A DNA stretch of 55,760 nucleotides from a virus, in the IMG/VR virus record IMGVR_UViG_3300048538_000042, positions 1-55,760 of that record; one strand, 5' to 3'. The position numbers were made by a program, and so were the translations under genes. This document shows, in pieces, positions 13,708 to 23,800 of this stretch (position 1 is its first letter; the number at the start of each line of letters is the position of its first letter). Below the pieces are notes generated by a model. That model was not told the DNA's origin, ran no database searches, and saw only the letters and a list, made by a program, of their open reading frames with translations.

Positions 13708-14268
13708 ATGAACGATATATTTGAAGACTACTTCGACGAATCGGAGGCGTTAGCGTCTGTCGATACTGGAACCGGAAAGCAGCTAAGTCAACTGGTTCGA
13801 ACCCTGCGTAATGTTGAGCAGCAAATCAGCGATGCGGAGGAGCACTTGAAGGCACTCAAGCAAGAGAAGCACAAACTCTCTGTCGAGAACATTCCAGTTC
13901 TGATGGACGAGATGGGCGTTGAGCGTCTTGATGTGGACGGTGCGATAGTCGAGCGCAAGATGATTGTGTCTGCCTCGATACCCAAGGACCGCAAGGACGA
14001 AGCCTTGGGTTGGTTACGCGACAACGGTCTGGACGATATCATCAAGAACGATATCACAGTTTCGTTTGGTAAGGGCGAGGACAATGTTGCGGGGGACGTT
14101 GTTGGTCTGCTGCAAGATCGTGGTTTCGATCCACAAACCAAAACCCACGTTCATCCATCCACACTCAAAGCGTTTGTCAAAGAGCGCGTGACGGATGGTA
14201 AACCGCTTGACCTCGATTTGTTCGGGGCATTCATTTCAAACACCGCACAGATCCGGAGGAAAGCATAA
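13708..14268 (+). CDS. Coiled-coil protein heading the replication operon
   Basis: 186 residues, GAGGA upstream. Residues about 24-55 form a coiled coil (LVRTLRNVEQQISDAEEHLK). Then comes a short beta unit (VERLDVDGAIVERKMIVSAS). The acidic N-terminus (EDYFDESEAL) is notable. It loosely recalls Gam-like nuclease inhibitors, but no family is firmly recognised. TAATG coupling to the SSB-like gene suggests a role at DNA. Confidence 0.7.
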   Translation: MNDIFEDYFDESEALASVDTGTGKQLSQLVRTLRNVEQQISDAEEHLKALKQEKHKLSVENIPVLMDEMGVERLDVDGAIVERKMIVSASIPKDRKDEALGWLRDNGLDDIIKNDITVSFGKGEDNVAGDVVGLLQDRGFDPQTKTHVHPSTLKAFVKERVTDGKPLDLDLFGAFISNTAQIRRKA

Positions 14269-15059
14269 TGGGTGCAGTAGCAAAAAAGAAAAGTGCAGAG
14301 TTAAGCACAGATGTCATGGACGATATCTTAGAGTTCGCGGGCGAAGGTGCGACATACGACAGCAGCGAGATGCAGATCCCGTTCATTCGTATTTTGCAAG
14401 CGATGTCTCCTCAACTCAAGAAGCGTGAAGCGCAGTACATCGAAGGCTCTGAGCAGGGTGACATGTTTAACAACGTGACCATGGAACTGTTTACGGGCGA
14501 AGAAGGTGTAACAGTCGTTCCCTGTTTTCAAACCACCAAGTACCTTGAGTTTGTTCCTCGTGAGCAAGGCGGTGGTTTCCAAGGGGAGATCCCAGCAACC
14601 GATCCGGTGCTTCAGAAAACAACGCGTAGTGGGGCCAAGGAAATCCTGCCCAACGGTCACGAGTTGGTTAAATCGGATCAGCATTTCTGTTTGATTGTCG
14701 GCACGGACGGACTTACCCAGCCCGTTGTGATCGATATGAAATCATCGCAGTTGAAAGTCAGCCGCCGTTGGAAGACGCAGATTGCTATGCAGAAGATCAA
14801 GCATCCAAAGACAGGGCAGATGGTTCTGCCTCCGTTGTTTGCTACTCAGTGGAAGTTTTGCACTGTCGAAGAGAGCAATGACCAAGGGTCATGGTTCAAC
14901 TACACTATTGAGAAGATCGGCTTGGTCGAGGACCGCGATCTAATGCTCGAAGCCAAAGCCTTCCGCGACAGTGTTGCGGCTGGCGAAGTGAAAGCTGCTG
15001 CGGAGGAGGGAAACCCAACTTCCAATCCTCCAATTAAGGAAGATGAAATTCCTTTCTAG
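14268..15059 (+). CDS. Single-stranded-DNA-binding-like protein
   Basis: 263 residues. The body includes SSEMQIPFIRILQAMSPQL, VTVVPCFQTTKYLEFVPREQ and a beta-rich centre (LKVSRRWKTQIAMQK). The C-terminus is acidic and ends KEDEIPF, closely matching the bacterial SSB tip (DDDIPF) that recruits replication and repair partners. Position just before the primase supports an SSB role. The family is widespread in phages, usually unnamed; SSB is inferred from the tail, length and context. Confidence 0.65.
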   Translation: MGAVAKKKSAELSTDVMDDILEFAGEGATYDSSEMQIPFIRILQAMSPQLKKREAQYIEGSEQGDMFNNVTMELFTGEEGVTVVPCFQTTKYLEFVPREQGGGFQGEIPATDPVLQKTTRSGAKEILPNGHELVKSDQHFCLIVGTDGLTQPVVIDMKSSQLKVSRRWKTQIAMQKIKHPKTGQMVLPPLFATQWKFCTVEESNDQGSWFNYTIEKIGLVEDRDLMLEAKAFRDSVAAGEVKAAAEEGNPTSNPPIKEDEIPF

Positions 15060-15068
15060 TAGCCTCGG

Positions 15069-15095
15069 GGGACGGTTTTGAGAGTTAGCCGTCCC
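15069..15095 (+). terminator. Hairpin between SSB-like and primase genes
   Basis: GGGACGG (15069-15075) and CCGTCCC (15089-15095), then TCATTTTTC. A short terminator, probably partial, which would make more SSB-like than primase mRNA. Confidence 0.6.
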
Positions 15096-15119
15096 TCATT
15101 TTTCACTTGGGAGCAGTAA

Positions 15120-16646
15120 ATGTCACAATCTAAAAAGCTGCTTGCCGCGTTTGCCGGAGCCAAGAATGCTCATGGTACAACGACTGTTGGACGAATTGGC
15201 AGGAACGGCAAAGCAGACAGCAAAAGCAAGATTATACGAGAGCCATTGACCGAGGCGCTAGTACAGGCGCACATTGATGGCAAGCAGGGGGTCGGGGCTA
15301 TCCCGATCAACGAAGAAAACAAGTGTAGGTTTGGAGCGATTGACGTTGATGTCTACGATCTGAACCAGAAGGAATTGCAAGACAAGATCCAGAAGCTCCA
15401 GCTTCCGCTGTTGCACTGTCGATCTAAGTCTGGTGGGGCGCATCTGTATTTGTTTCTCAAGGAGTGGGAGCAAGCAGCCGTGGTCCGCGAATACTTGACC
15501 GAGATGTCGATCATGCTGGGTCACAGTGGGGTAGAGATATTCCCAAAGCAAGACACGATTATCGTTGAGCGCGGGGATGTGGGGAACTTTATTAACATGC
15601 CATACTTCGATGCGGAGATGCCCCAGCGGTATTGCTTCGATGAGAAGGGCGAGTCCATGGAGCTTGATGAGTTTCTGGATGCTATCGACAAGAAGAGTGT
15701 GCTGCTATCGGATCTGGAGGCTATTCGCAGCACGACGCAGACGCGCAAGCATTTTGATGATGGGCCTCCGTGTATTCGAAACATCTTTTCGGATGGGCCG
15801 CAGAGTGAGCCGCGCAACAAGCTGCTCTTTTTTATGGGCGTATATTGCAAGAAGAAGTTTCCGGACAGTTGGCAGAATGCGCTGGAGGAGTATAACCGGA
15901 CGTTGTTTTCTCCTCCGCTGCCATCGACGGAAGTCATGACGGTAATCAAGCAGCACGAGAAGAAAGACTGGGGCTACACCTGTAAGGAAGAACCGTTCAA
16001 GTCGTACTGTGATCCATCGTTATGCGTGTTGGCAAAGCACGGGATTAGCGACGATGCTCCGGATGCACCACAGGTGGGTGGTCTAACGATTATGCTATCT
16101 GAGCCGCGCTTATACTTCATGGATGTAAACGGGCTGCGGATTCAGTTGAGCACCGAGCAGCTACAGAACCAGACGCTTTGGCAGCGGGCTTGTATGGAGC
16201 AGTGTAACTTCATGCCTCCGACTACCAAGGCCAACAAGTGGCAGCAGATGGTCAACAGCTTGATGAGCCAAGCAACATACATCGATGTGCCGGAAGAGGA
16301 AACGTATGCGGGGCAGTTCAAGAACCATTTGGCTTCTTACTGCACGAGCCACATACGGGCGATGGCACCGGAAGAGATCGAGATGAACAAGCCGTGGACC
16401 GATGACGGTGTAACGAAGTTTAAGATCGAGGGGCTGTTGGAATACCTGCATCATCGCAGATTCACTGCGCTGGGCCGAGCCCAGATCATTCAGATGATCA
16501 GGGACATGGGCGGCGATAGTGGCAGTCAGAATATTGTAAAGCGAGGTGGGAAGAGAACCAAGATACGTTGTTGGTGGGTTCCTGCATTTGAAGATGACGA
16601 GGTAGAATTACCCGTACAGGAGATAAGTAATGAAATCCCATTCTAA
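15120..16646 (+). CDS. Archaeo-eukaryotic-type (TOTE-like) DNA primase
   Basis: 508 residues. Residues 71-79 FGAIDVDVY carry the metal-binding Asp75/Asp77. SKSGGAHLYLF (His108) is the S-x-H nucleotide-binding motif, and VEIFPKQ follows near 139. A cysteine patch (YTCKEEPFKSYCDPSLC) in the middle fits the small zinc module seen after such primases. The C-terminal third has helical segments but no visible ATPase motif, so helicase activity must come from elsewhere. It ends QEISNEIPF, an SSB-like tail. It makes primers on phage DNA. Confidence 0.85.
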   Translation: MSQSKKLLAAFAGAKNAHGTTTVGRIGRNGKADSKSKIIREPLTEALVQAHIDGKQGVGAIPINEENKCRFGAIDVDVYDLNQKELQDKIQKLQLPLLHCRSKSGGAHLYLFLKEWEQAAVVREYLTEMSIMLGHSGVEIFPKQDTIIVERGDVGNFINMPYFDAEMPQRYCFDEKGESMELDEFLDAIDKKSVLLSDLEAIRSTTQTRKHFDDGPPCIRNIFSDGPQSEPRNKLLFFMGVYCKKKFPDSWQNALEEYNRTLFSPPLPSTEVMTVIKQHEKKDWGYTCKEEPFKSYCDPSLCVLAKHGISDDAPDAPQVGGLTIMLSEPRLYFMDVNGLRIQLSTEQLQNQTLWQRACMEQCNFMPPTTKANKWQQMVNSLMSQATYIDVPEEETYAGQFKNHLASYCTSHIRAMAPEEIEMNKPWTDDGVTKFKIEGLLEYLHHRRFTALGRAQIIQMIRDMGGDSGSQNIVKRGGKRTKIRCWWVPAFEDDEVELPVQEISNEIPF

Positions 16647-16851
16647 TAAATTGCTACGGGTCGGAGAGGTTGCCGATCTGTTGGGAGTATCACGGTCTTA
16701 CGTCTACAAGCTGGCACAGATGACGGAGGACTTTCCGAAACCCATTGTTCTTGGGTCCGATGACAATCGACGCTCGGCTTCGCGCTGGGTTCTGTCGGAG
16801 ATCGAGGACTGGGTAAACAGCAGACCAAGAGGAAAAGAATATGATACCTAA
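16630..16851 (+). CDS. AlpA/excisionase-type MerR-like DNA-binding protein
   Basis: 73 residues. KLLRVGEVADLLGVSRSYVY is the helix-turn-helix of AlpA and excisionase proteins, followed by the wing PKPIVLG and SRWVLSEIEDWVNSR, all in the usual order. Start inside the primase end (17-base overlap), GGAG upstream. No integrase is present, so it is more likely a transcription regulator or an architectural protein than an excisionase. Confidence 0.85.
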   Translation: MKSHSNKLLRVGEVADLLGVSRSYVYKLAQMTEDFPKPIVLGSDDNRRSASRWVLSEIEDWVNSRPRGKEYDT

Positions 16852-18370
16852 AGCGGAACTTGTTCTAGGCCCACCAGGCACTGGTAAGACATACTACCTC
16901 ATTCAGCAGATTAAACAGGCGTTGGAGAACGGAGCGCATCCATCTCGACTTGGGGTTATTTCATTCACTCGCAAGGCCATTGAAGAGATGGTGATGAGAG
17001 CCTGTGCAGAATTTAATCTGGAAGCCAAAGACTTTCCCCATATGCGGACGAGCCATTCGTTTGGGTTTCGGGGGCTTGGCCTACAGACACAAGACATCAT
17101 GAACAAAGAGGACTACGACAACATCGGTCGAGACATCGGACTGACCTTCGAGGGAAAGATTCGGACAAACCTAGAGGACGGGTTGTCGATGCCCACGCTT
17201 GGAGGATCGGGGTCCAAGTACCTACAGCTAGAGAACCGCGCTCGGTTGCGGATGATTGATCTGGATACAGAGTTCAATCTGGAGGGTGACAGAGACTTGT
17301 TCTTTCCCAAGCTGGAGCAGTTATCCAAGCAGCTTATTGAGTACAAGGCTGCAACCAACAAGTACGATTATGTGGATATGATCGAGAAGTACATCACGCT
17401 GGGGATTCCACCGAACCTTGATTATTTGTTTATCGACGAGGCACAAGACTTCACGCCATTGCAGTGGCGCATGGCCGAGAAGATAGCGGAGAAGTCGGAG
17501 AAGGTTTATATCGCTGGCGATGACGATCAGGCCATTCACAGATGGACAGGCGTGGATGTTAAGCTGTTTAACAAAAGCTCGCCCAACGTGAAAGTCTTGG
17601 AGCAGAGTTACCGCATTCCAAGGGCCGTGCATCAAGTGGCAAGCACAATCGCTCAACGGATCGATGATCGGCACGTTAAGCAGTTCGATGCTCGGGACGA
17701 GGAGGGCACCGTTGAGTACGTTTACCATCTGGAAGACATCCCGTTGCACGAGGGATCGTGGACAATCATGGCTCGGATCAATGGGTACGTCTATGATCTG
17801 GCGAAGCGCATTCGAGCAGCGGGGTTTAAGTATTCGATTAAGGGTAAGCCCAGCATCCCACTTGAACTGGTGGGGAATCTAGGAACGTGGAACGATCTAT
17901 GTGCTGGCAAAAGCGTGGGGCTGCAGCGCATTATGGATCTCTACTCGGCGGTCCCCAAGCAGGGCAAGAATGCTGTGGTGCGTCGAGGCAGTCAGCAAAT
18001 GCTTGAGCTTCTGCCTCCGGAGGCAGAGTTGGATATGGAAATACTACAGCTACAGTACGGGTTGTTGGCTGGTGCGGAGCAGAGCGCCTATGAGGTGATG
18101 CGCGTGGGCAAAGATGATCAGGATTATATTGACGCCATGTCACGAAGAGGCGATGATTTAATGTCCGAGCCTCGCATCAAGCTGTCCACATTCCATGCAA
18201 TGAAAGGCGGGGAGGATGACAACTGCGTTGTGTACACGATGTCGACCGCGGCGTGTGTAAACAGCGATCATCCCGACGATGAGCATCGAGCGTTTTACGT
18301 TGGCGTAACCCGAGCGCGTCACACGTTATACATTCTTCAGAGCAACAATAAGTATAGGTACACGATATGA
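16841..18370 (+). CDS. SF1 (UvrD/Dda-like) DNA helicase
   Basis: 509 residues. Walker A GPPGTGKTYYLIQ, motif Ia VISFTRKAIEEM, motif II FIDEAQDF, motif III IAGDDDQAIHRWTG, motif IV LEQSYR, motif V STFHAMKGGED, motif VI YVGVTRARH. This is a complete SF1A set. It would unwind DNA at the fork or in recombination with the Pol A and primase of the same operon. Overlaps both neighbours by a few bases. Confidence 0.92.
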   Translation: MIPKAELVLGPPGTGKTYYLIQQIKQALENGAHPSRLGVISFTRKAIEEMVMRACAEFNLEAKDFPHMRTSHSFGFRGLGLQTQDIMNKEDYDNIGRDIGLTFEGKIRTNLEDGLSMPTLGGSGSKYLQLENRARLRMIDLDTEFNLEGDRDLFFPKLEQLSKQLIEYKAATNKYDYVDMIEKYITLGIPPNLDYLFIDEAQDFTPLQWRMAEKIAEKSEKVYIAGDDDQAIHRWTGVDVKLFNKSSPNVKVLEQSYRIPRAVHQVASTIAQRIDDRHVKQFDARDEEGTVEYVYHLEDIPLHEGSWTIMARINGYVYDLAKRIRAAGFKYSIKGKPSIPLELVGNLGTWNDLCAGKSVGLQRIMDLYSAVPKQGKNAVVRRGSQQMLELLPPEAELDMEILQLQYGLLAGAEQSAYEVMRVGKDDQDYIDAMSRRGDDLMSEPRIKLSTFHAMKGGEDDNCVVYTMSTAACVNSDHPDDEHRAFYVGVTRARHTLYILQSNNKYRYTI

Positions 18371-18726
18371 AACGAGATGAAGTGTTGGACACAGCCAAAG
18401 AACTGATCAACGGTCAGAGGGCCGCGGACTACGGTGATGCATACGATAACCATGGCCGGATTGCGGAGGGGTGGAACATTATTATTGGCGGCGCATTAAA
18501 GAGCCACGGTCATGTAACTCCTGCGCATGTTGCGCTGATGATGGATTGGGTAAAGAGTGCGCGTTTGGTTGAGAACATCGACCACGAGGATTCGTGGGTT
18601 GATAAGGCTGGTTACAGTGCATTGGGATCGGAGCACATAGACAGGGATAAGAAAGCCGTGCCGTCTATTTTATTACCTCGACACAAAGAAATCATCCAAA
18701 GGATGCGTGAAAAGAATGCAAAGTAA
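18367..18726 (+). CDS. Conserved small phage protein (DUF6378-like)
   Basis: 119 residues: GQRAADYGDAYDNHGRIAEG, LMMDWVKSARLVENIDHEDS, WVDKAGYSAL. Signature of a common phage family (I believe DUF6378) of unknown role. The all-helical DYGD/EDS.VD.AGY pattern recalls MazG-like nucleotide pyrophosphohydrolases, so a nucleotide-metabolism role is possible. ATGA overlap with the helicase. Confidence 0.75.
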   Translation: MKRDEVLDTAKELINGQRAADYGDAYDNHGRIAEGWNIIIGGALKSHGHVTPAHVALMMDWVKSARLVENIDHEDSWVDKAGYSALGSEHIDRDKKAVPSILLPRHKEIIQRMREKNAK

Positions 18727-20650
18727 TTTATTTGGCAGTGCGCTGCATCACCAGATTAAAAACGAGTTGGATCTGATCGACGCTGACTGGAACATTCCAC
18801 CGGAGTATCCCGATCTTACGGGCTACAAAGAAGTGGCAGTGGATCTGGAAACCTATGATCCCAACATTAAAACCTTGGGTCCAGGATGGGCTCGCAAAGA
18901 CGGGCATATCATAGGGATTGCTGTGGCAGCGGGGGAGTATAAAGGCTACTTCCCGATCCGCCATGAAAACTCCCACAACCTTGACCCAAAGTTTACGCTG
19001 CGCTGGCTCAAGAAGCAGATGTCGGTGCCTGATATGAATGTGATCATGCACAACGCGACCTACGATGCGGGATGGATGAGGGCCGAGGGCATAGAAATCA
19101 AGGGTCGGATTATCGACACGATGATTACTGGCGCACTGGTCAACGAGAACCGCTGGTCCTTTGGCCTCGATGCTATGGCCCGAGACTTTGTTTCGCTGCG
19201 CAAGAACGAGAAGCTGCTGCAAGCTGCCGCCAAGGAGTGGGGCGTGGATCCCAAGGCAGAGATGTACAAGCTGCCGCCTAAGTATGTAGGAGCTTACGCA
19301 GAGCAAGATGCGGTGGCTACGCTTAAACTGTGGCAGGCTCTCAAGATCGAGCTAGAGGATCAGGAACTCTGGCATATCTGGGACATAGAGAACGGGTTGA
19401 TCCCCTGCATGTTGGACATGCGGACCCAAGGGGTGCGGGTGGATCTCGACAAGGCAGAGCGGAACAAGAAGTTTATTCGAAAACAATCCAAGCTGATTCG
19501 CGGACAGATTGAAAAAGAAGCTGGGATGGAGGTGGATATCTGGGCCTCTGCATCCATAGCTAAAATGTTCGACAAGCTCGACATGGAATACCCAAGAACC
19601 CAGATCAAAGAAGACGAGGAAACAGGGAAGGTAACGGGTGGATCTCCGTCGTTTACCAAAGCGTGGCTGAACAACCACCCCGCAGAAATCTGCCAGCAGT
19701 TGGTCAAGCTGCGTGAGTTCGACAAGGCGGACGCCACGTTTATCGACAGCATCCTGCGGCACGAGCACAACGGTCGCATCCATACTGAACTGCACTCCAC
19801 CCGTAGGGATGAGGGCGGTACGGTAACGGGTCGGTTCTCTTCCTCAAACCCCAACCTACAGCAAATCCCGGCGCGGGATCCCGATATTAAGAAGATGATC
19901 CGCGGATTGTTTATTCCAGAGGAGGGCATGAAGTGGGGATCGTTTGACTATTCGAGCCAAGAACCGAGGCTCTTGGTGCATTTTGCGGCGAGCGTACCGT
20001 CTGCGTTGCGTAGTCATGTGGTTGATAACGTAGTGGATGAGTTCAATAGTGGCGATGTGGATCTGCACCAGATGGTTGCGGATCTTGCAAGCATTACGCG
20101 TAAGCAAGCCAAGACGGTTAACCTTGGGATTATGTACGGTATGGGCGTAGCCAAGCTGGCAGATCAGCTTGGCATTCCCTCAGAGGATGCCAAGGATTTA
20201 ATCAAGCGGCACCGCAGCAAGGTTCCGTTTGTTAAGCAGCTTGCGGACATGGCTACCAAACAGGCGGACAGTAACGGTCAGATACGCACTCTGCTGGGCC
20301 GTAAGTGCAGGTTTCACCTGTGGGAGCCCGTCACCTTCGGAACAGGCAAACCCCTGCCTCACGAGGAAGCTCTGAAGGAGTACGGTAAAAACATCAAGAG
20401 GGCCTTCACATACAAGGCGCTGAACCGCCTGATCCAAGGATCAGCGGCGGACCAAACCAAGAAAGCTATGCTTGATTGTTACAACGAGGGACTTACTCCT
20501 ATGCTCACGGTTCATGATGAGCTATGCTTTAACATAGAGAGCCAAGAGCAAACGGCTAGGATTAAGGAGATCATGGAGACAGGCGTTCCGCTCAAAGTCC
20601 CTTCGAAGATTGACGTAGACATAAAGGATGATTGGGGAGAGATCGAATGA
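18716..20650 (+). CDS. polA: Family A DNA polymerase (Pol I-like)
   Basis: 644 residues from ATG 18716; GTG 18707 (AAAGG upstream) is an alternative start. 3'-5' exonuclease motifs: VAVDLETYDP (Asp43, Glu45), VIMHNATYDAGW and AYAEQDAVATL. Polymerase motif A FDYSSQEPR, motif B KTVNLGIMYG, motif C TVHDE. No 5'-3' exonuclease domain, as is usual for phage enzymes. The residue matching E. coli Phe762 is Leu (codon 20123-20125). Replicative polymerase, last large gene of the replication operon. Confidence 0.95.
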   Translation: MQSNLFGSALHHQIKNELDLIDADWNIPPEYPDLTGYKEVAVDLETYDPNIKTLGPGWARKDGHIIGIAVAAGEYKGYFPIRHENSHNLDPKFTLRWLKKQMSVPDMNVIMHNATYDAGWMRAEGIEIKGRIIDTMITGALVNENRWSFGLDAMARDFVSLRKNEKLLQAAAKEWGVDPKAEMYKLPPKYVGAYAEQDAVATLKLWQALKIELEDQELWHIWDIENGLIPCMLDMRTQGVRVDLDKAERNKKFIRKQSKLIRGQIEKEAGMEVDIWASASIAKMFDKLDMEYPRTQIKEDEETGKVTGGSPSFTKAWLNNHPAEICQQLVKLREFDKADATFIDSILRHEHNGRIHTELHSTRRDEGGTVTGRFSSSNPNLQQIPARDPDIKKMIRGLFIPEEGMKWGSFDYSSQEPRLLVHFAASVPSALRSHVVDNVVDEFNSGDVDLHQMVADLASITRKQAKTVNLGIMYGMGVAKLADQLGIPSEDAKDLIKRHRSKVPFVKQLADMATKQADSNGQIRTLLGRKCRFHLWEPVTFGTGKPLPHEEALKEYGKNIKRAFTYKALNRLIQGSAADQTKKAMLDCYNEGLTPMLTVHDELCFNIESQEQTARIKEIMETGVPLKVPSKIDVDIKDDWGEIE

Positions 20651-20889
20651 AACTTGAGGACATTAAAACGGTTGGTCTGAAAGACATGCATCCCATGCAG
20701 GTCCGTCTCCTGATGGAAATGCTGGGCATGACCTTGAACCTTGCTGCTATGACCAGAGACGCGGACATACTTGAGGAAACAGAAGCGTGTTGCGACGAGT
20801 TGATTAAGCTGTTTGGCGGGGTGGGTGTTTCGATGTCCATCGAGATTGACCCAGGCCCTACTCACGGCGGCTCGCAATCTATGCATTAG
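20647..20889 (+). CDS. Small protein of unknown function
   Basis: 80 residues from ATG 20647, overlapping the polymerase stop (ATGA); the frame could open at 20632. Helical (PMQVRLLMEMLGMTLNLAAM), with a Cys pair in EACCDEL. Last plus-strand gene before the converging late region. Confidence 0.7.
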   Translation: MKLEDIKTVGLKDMHPMQVRLLMEMLGMTLNLAAMTRDADILEETEACCDELIKLFGGVGVSMSIEIDPGPTHGGSQSMH

Positions 20890-20895
20890 CCGCCG
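20865..20895 (+). terminator. Convergent-end hairpin
   Basis: CGGCGGCT (20865-20872) and AGCCGCCG (20888-20895), 15-base loop, spanning the stop of gene 20647. The gap to the converging internal-virion gene is only 10 bases, so the hairpin sits where both transcripts meet. Confidence 0.55.
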
Positions 20896-20899
20896 CTTG

Positions 20900-23800
20900 T
20901 TACTGAGATCTACCTAGAGACTTAGCCAGTGCCTGGGTTGCCGGATCATTGCCAAGGATTGCGGGGTCCACTCGACCCTGCGGAGTTGAAATGGGCGGGG
21001 CCGGAGGGGTCACAGGAGCTTGGTTGAACATGTCCGGTGTTAACCCTTCAAGGGGGTTAGGGGCTTGGTTGAACATGTCCGGTGTTAACCCTTCAAGGGG
21101 GTTAGTTCCAACTAAGGCGTCTCGCATTCGAGACGGCACAAACGTACCTTCTGCTTTGCGCTTGCTTATTGTTGCCAAAGGAGAATCGATAGCTTCGCGG
21201 ACCATAAGGAACATCTCATCATACGGAAGATCCGAAATAGATTGAAAGTCGTTTTCTTTCCTGCGTCTCTCAATAGAGTTTACTAAATCTTCCGATAGAG
21301 GTTTAACATACAAACGACCACGGGCTATTTGGTTGGCCTCCGCAGAGGACATGTTAGCGTCTTCCACTAACGCTCGAATAATATCTCGTGTAGATGCTCC
21401 AAGGATTCGAGCATTTTCAATGTTAACATAAAGCTCGTTTTGTTGTGCTCGATAGGCTTCAATAAGATCAGCAAACTCTTGAGTCTTTTGTTCGCGAGTA
21501 GTATCCCCGGCTCTTACAATTCTCTTTACCGCAGAAAGAGAAGCGTTTCGTCCGTCAGCATATTTTATTGCATCGAACTTAATTGCGTCCGTTGCGGTGT
21601 GAGTCATCGGTGTAAGTCCGGTAAGCATACGAGCAAACTCTGCTTCAGGAAGGCTAAACCTTCCGCTGGCACTAGGCTCCCCAGTTAACGCTTTAAGCGT
21701 TTTTCCTTTTTTTAACTCTCCGCCTTTTTCTTCGTAAAACTCCAACCAATAACGTGGGATCATACCTTCCGCTAGGTGTAAGAAGATTTTGGAACCACGA
21801 TCTCCAAGTAACTTTTCGTCTGTGCGATTCTTATCGTAGACATACGACCCTGTTTTTGTTCTTCCTTCCCGCAGCGTGACATCCAAGATCCGTTCCGTCA
21901 TCATTGTTTCACTTGCGAAAGGTTCTGCCATTTTAGTAATAAAAGTTGCTAAAGACCCTTCTAGTAGTTTTTGAGCTTCACCTTGGTCAAGTTCCCCACG
22001 CTCAGTATAACTTTGCAATGCTGCTCGAACAGCAGAGCGGATGTAACCCCATGGGTTGTGATAACTTGTGTCCACAAAAGTAATGTTCCCCTTATGATCA
22101 TTATCTATAATCATAAGGTCCCCGCCCTTCATGTAAGGTTGAACAGAGGATTCTAAGGCGTCTAACTCTTCCTGAGTTGTGCCTGTTAGTTTCATAGACA
22201 GTCGTGTTAATTGCTGCGGAACAGTGTTAACAACAACCATCGTGTTCACTAAACGCTGAGATCCATTGGATTGAACAGCCTTTTCGAACTCTGAAACTGC
22301 GCGTAAAACTTCGTCTTTTGGAATGCCTTTTGTTGCCTCTTGCGCGATAAGCGCATCGACTTTCCCGAGAGGAACCTTGAAAGAAACCTCTCGCATACCA
22401 AGGTCTGCGATATTAAATATGTTACGAATGTTTTCAGAAGCAAACGACGTAAAGTTGCCAACAACTGGAATACGGTCCACAAAACGCAACGCTTGTGGAA
22501 TCATGTTGTACATGGGCATTGTTTTTTTTACGAGGTTCGCAGCGCCCTCTTCTAATACACTTAAATCCTCAAGGGTTCGTGTGCTTCTAGCGAAGATACC
22601 AGCGTCCTGAAGAGATCCCAATAGAAGTGGATTATCTTCTCTAAATCCGGACTTGGCAAAGGCTTTAGAATACTTGTTGTACTCGCCATTAAACGCAAGA
22701 AGTTTAAAGAACGCGTCTTGCCCTCCGTATAGTTTGTCGAAAGTCTTCATAAAAGGAATGAAATCTTCAGCCCGATCCAACGCTTTACCAACCGCTTGAC
22801 CTTTGGAAGTCTCTCTACCAAATTGTTGGTATTCTTTTAGAGTTTTGTAAACAGCGTTGCTGTCCATTAAACCGGATTGATTAGCTATTTTAGCTAAACG
22901 ACGAAGACCATCATCATCTACATTAACGAGCGACTGTGTGAGTAGATAAAAATTATCGATAAGATTCGTTCCACGATGCGTGTTTCCGTTGGAAACAAGC
23001 ATTGACATGTTGCCTAGTAAGTTTCGGATCTGCCCAGGTAAACTTGGAACGATAGTCATACGTTGAGAAAAAGATCTGATTTGCTGCATTATCGCCGCCA
23101 AGTCATTGAGAGGCGATAAATTCAGAGCCTGTTTCATCGCTCTGTACATTTCAGGAGTAACATACGCATTTTGAAGACGACCAAACTGTCCGCCAAAAAT
23201 AGTGCTAAAACCTTCCGCCTCATCTTTGGCGAGTCCCGCCAAAGGGACATAGTTGCGCTGCTCAAGAACCGTCACAGCATCTTCCATAAACTTCAATTCA
23301 TCAGGAATATTGTTCGTCCCAAGACGATCTCGAATCTCTAATAGAGCAGCCCGTGTTGGGTCGTTTGCATCAAGAGCCTCCTGAACTGTTCGTGTATCAT
23401 TACCGAGTGTTACCATTAGTTTATTACGAGCACTGATGTCTTCCGGAGAGGGCATCATAACAATGTGAGGTCGGCTTCCGTTTTGGATTAAGTCGAGGGC
23501 TCTTGTAAGTCGAGGGGCAATTCCTTGATCTACAGCAAGTTTCCCATAGAACTCATTAGCCGCCCACGACTCAGACAAATCACTCATTGTCCGAGTATAC
23601 ATTTCTTCTGGATCAGTTATTTCTCCTAAGAACTCGCGCAAAGAGTCGCTTTCTTCCAGTATAGGTTTTCTTGAAATCAAGAAGTCTTCTTTAATGGACA
23701 GCTTGGGGGTATCGGCTGTAAGAAAACCTCTTTTTGTCCGGCCTTCTTTTATAGATTCTATGGCATCTTTAAGAACTTTTCCTACGTCTACCCCTGGAGT

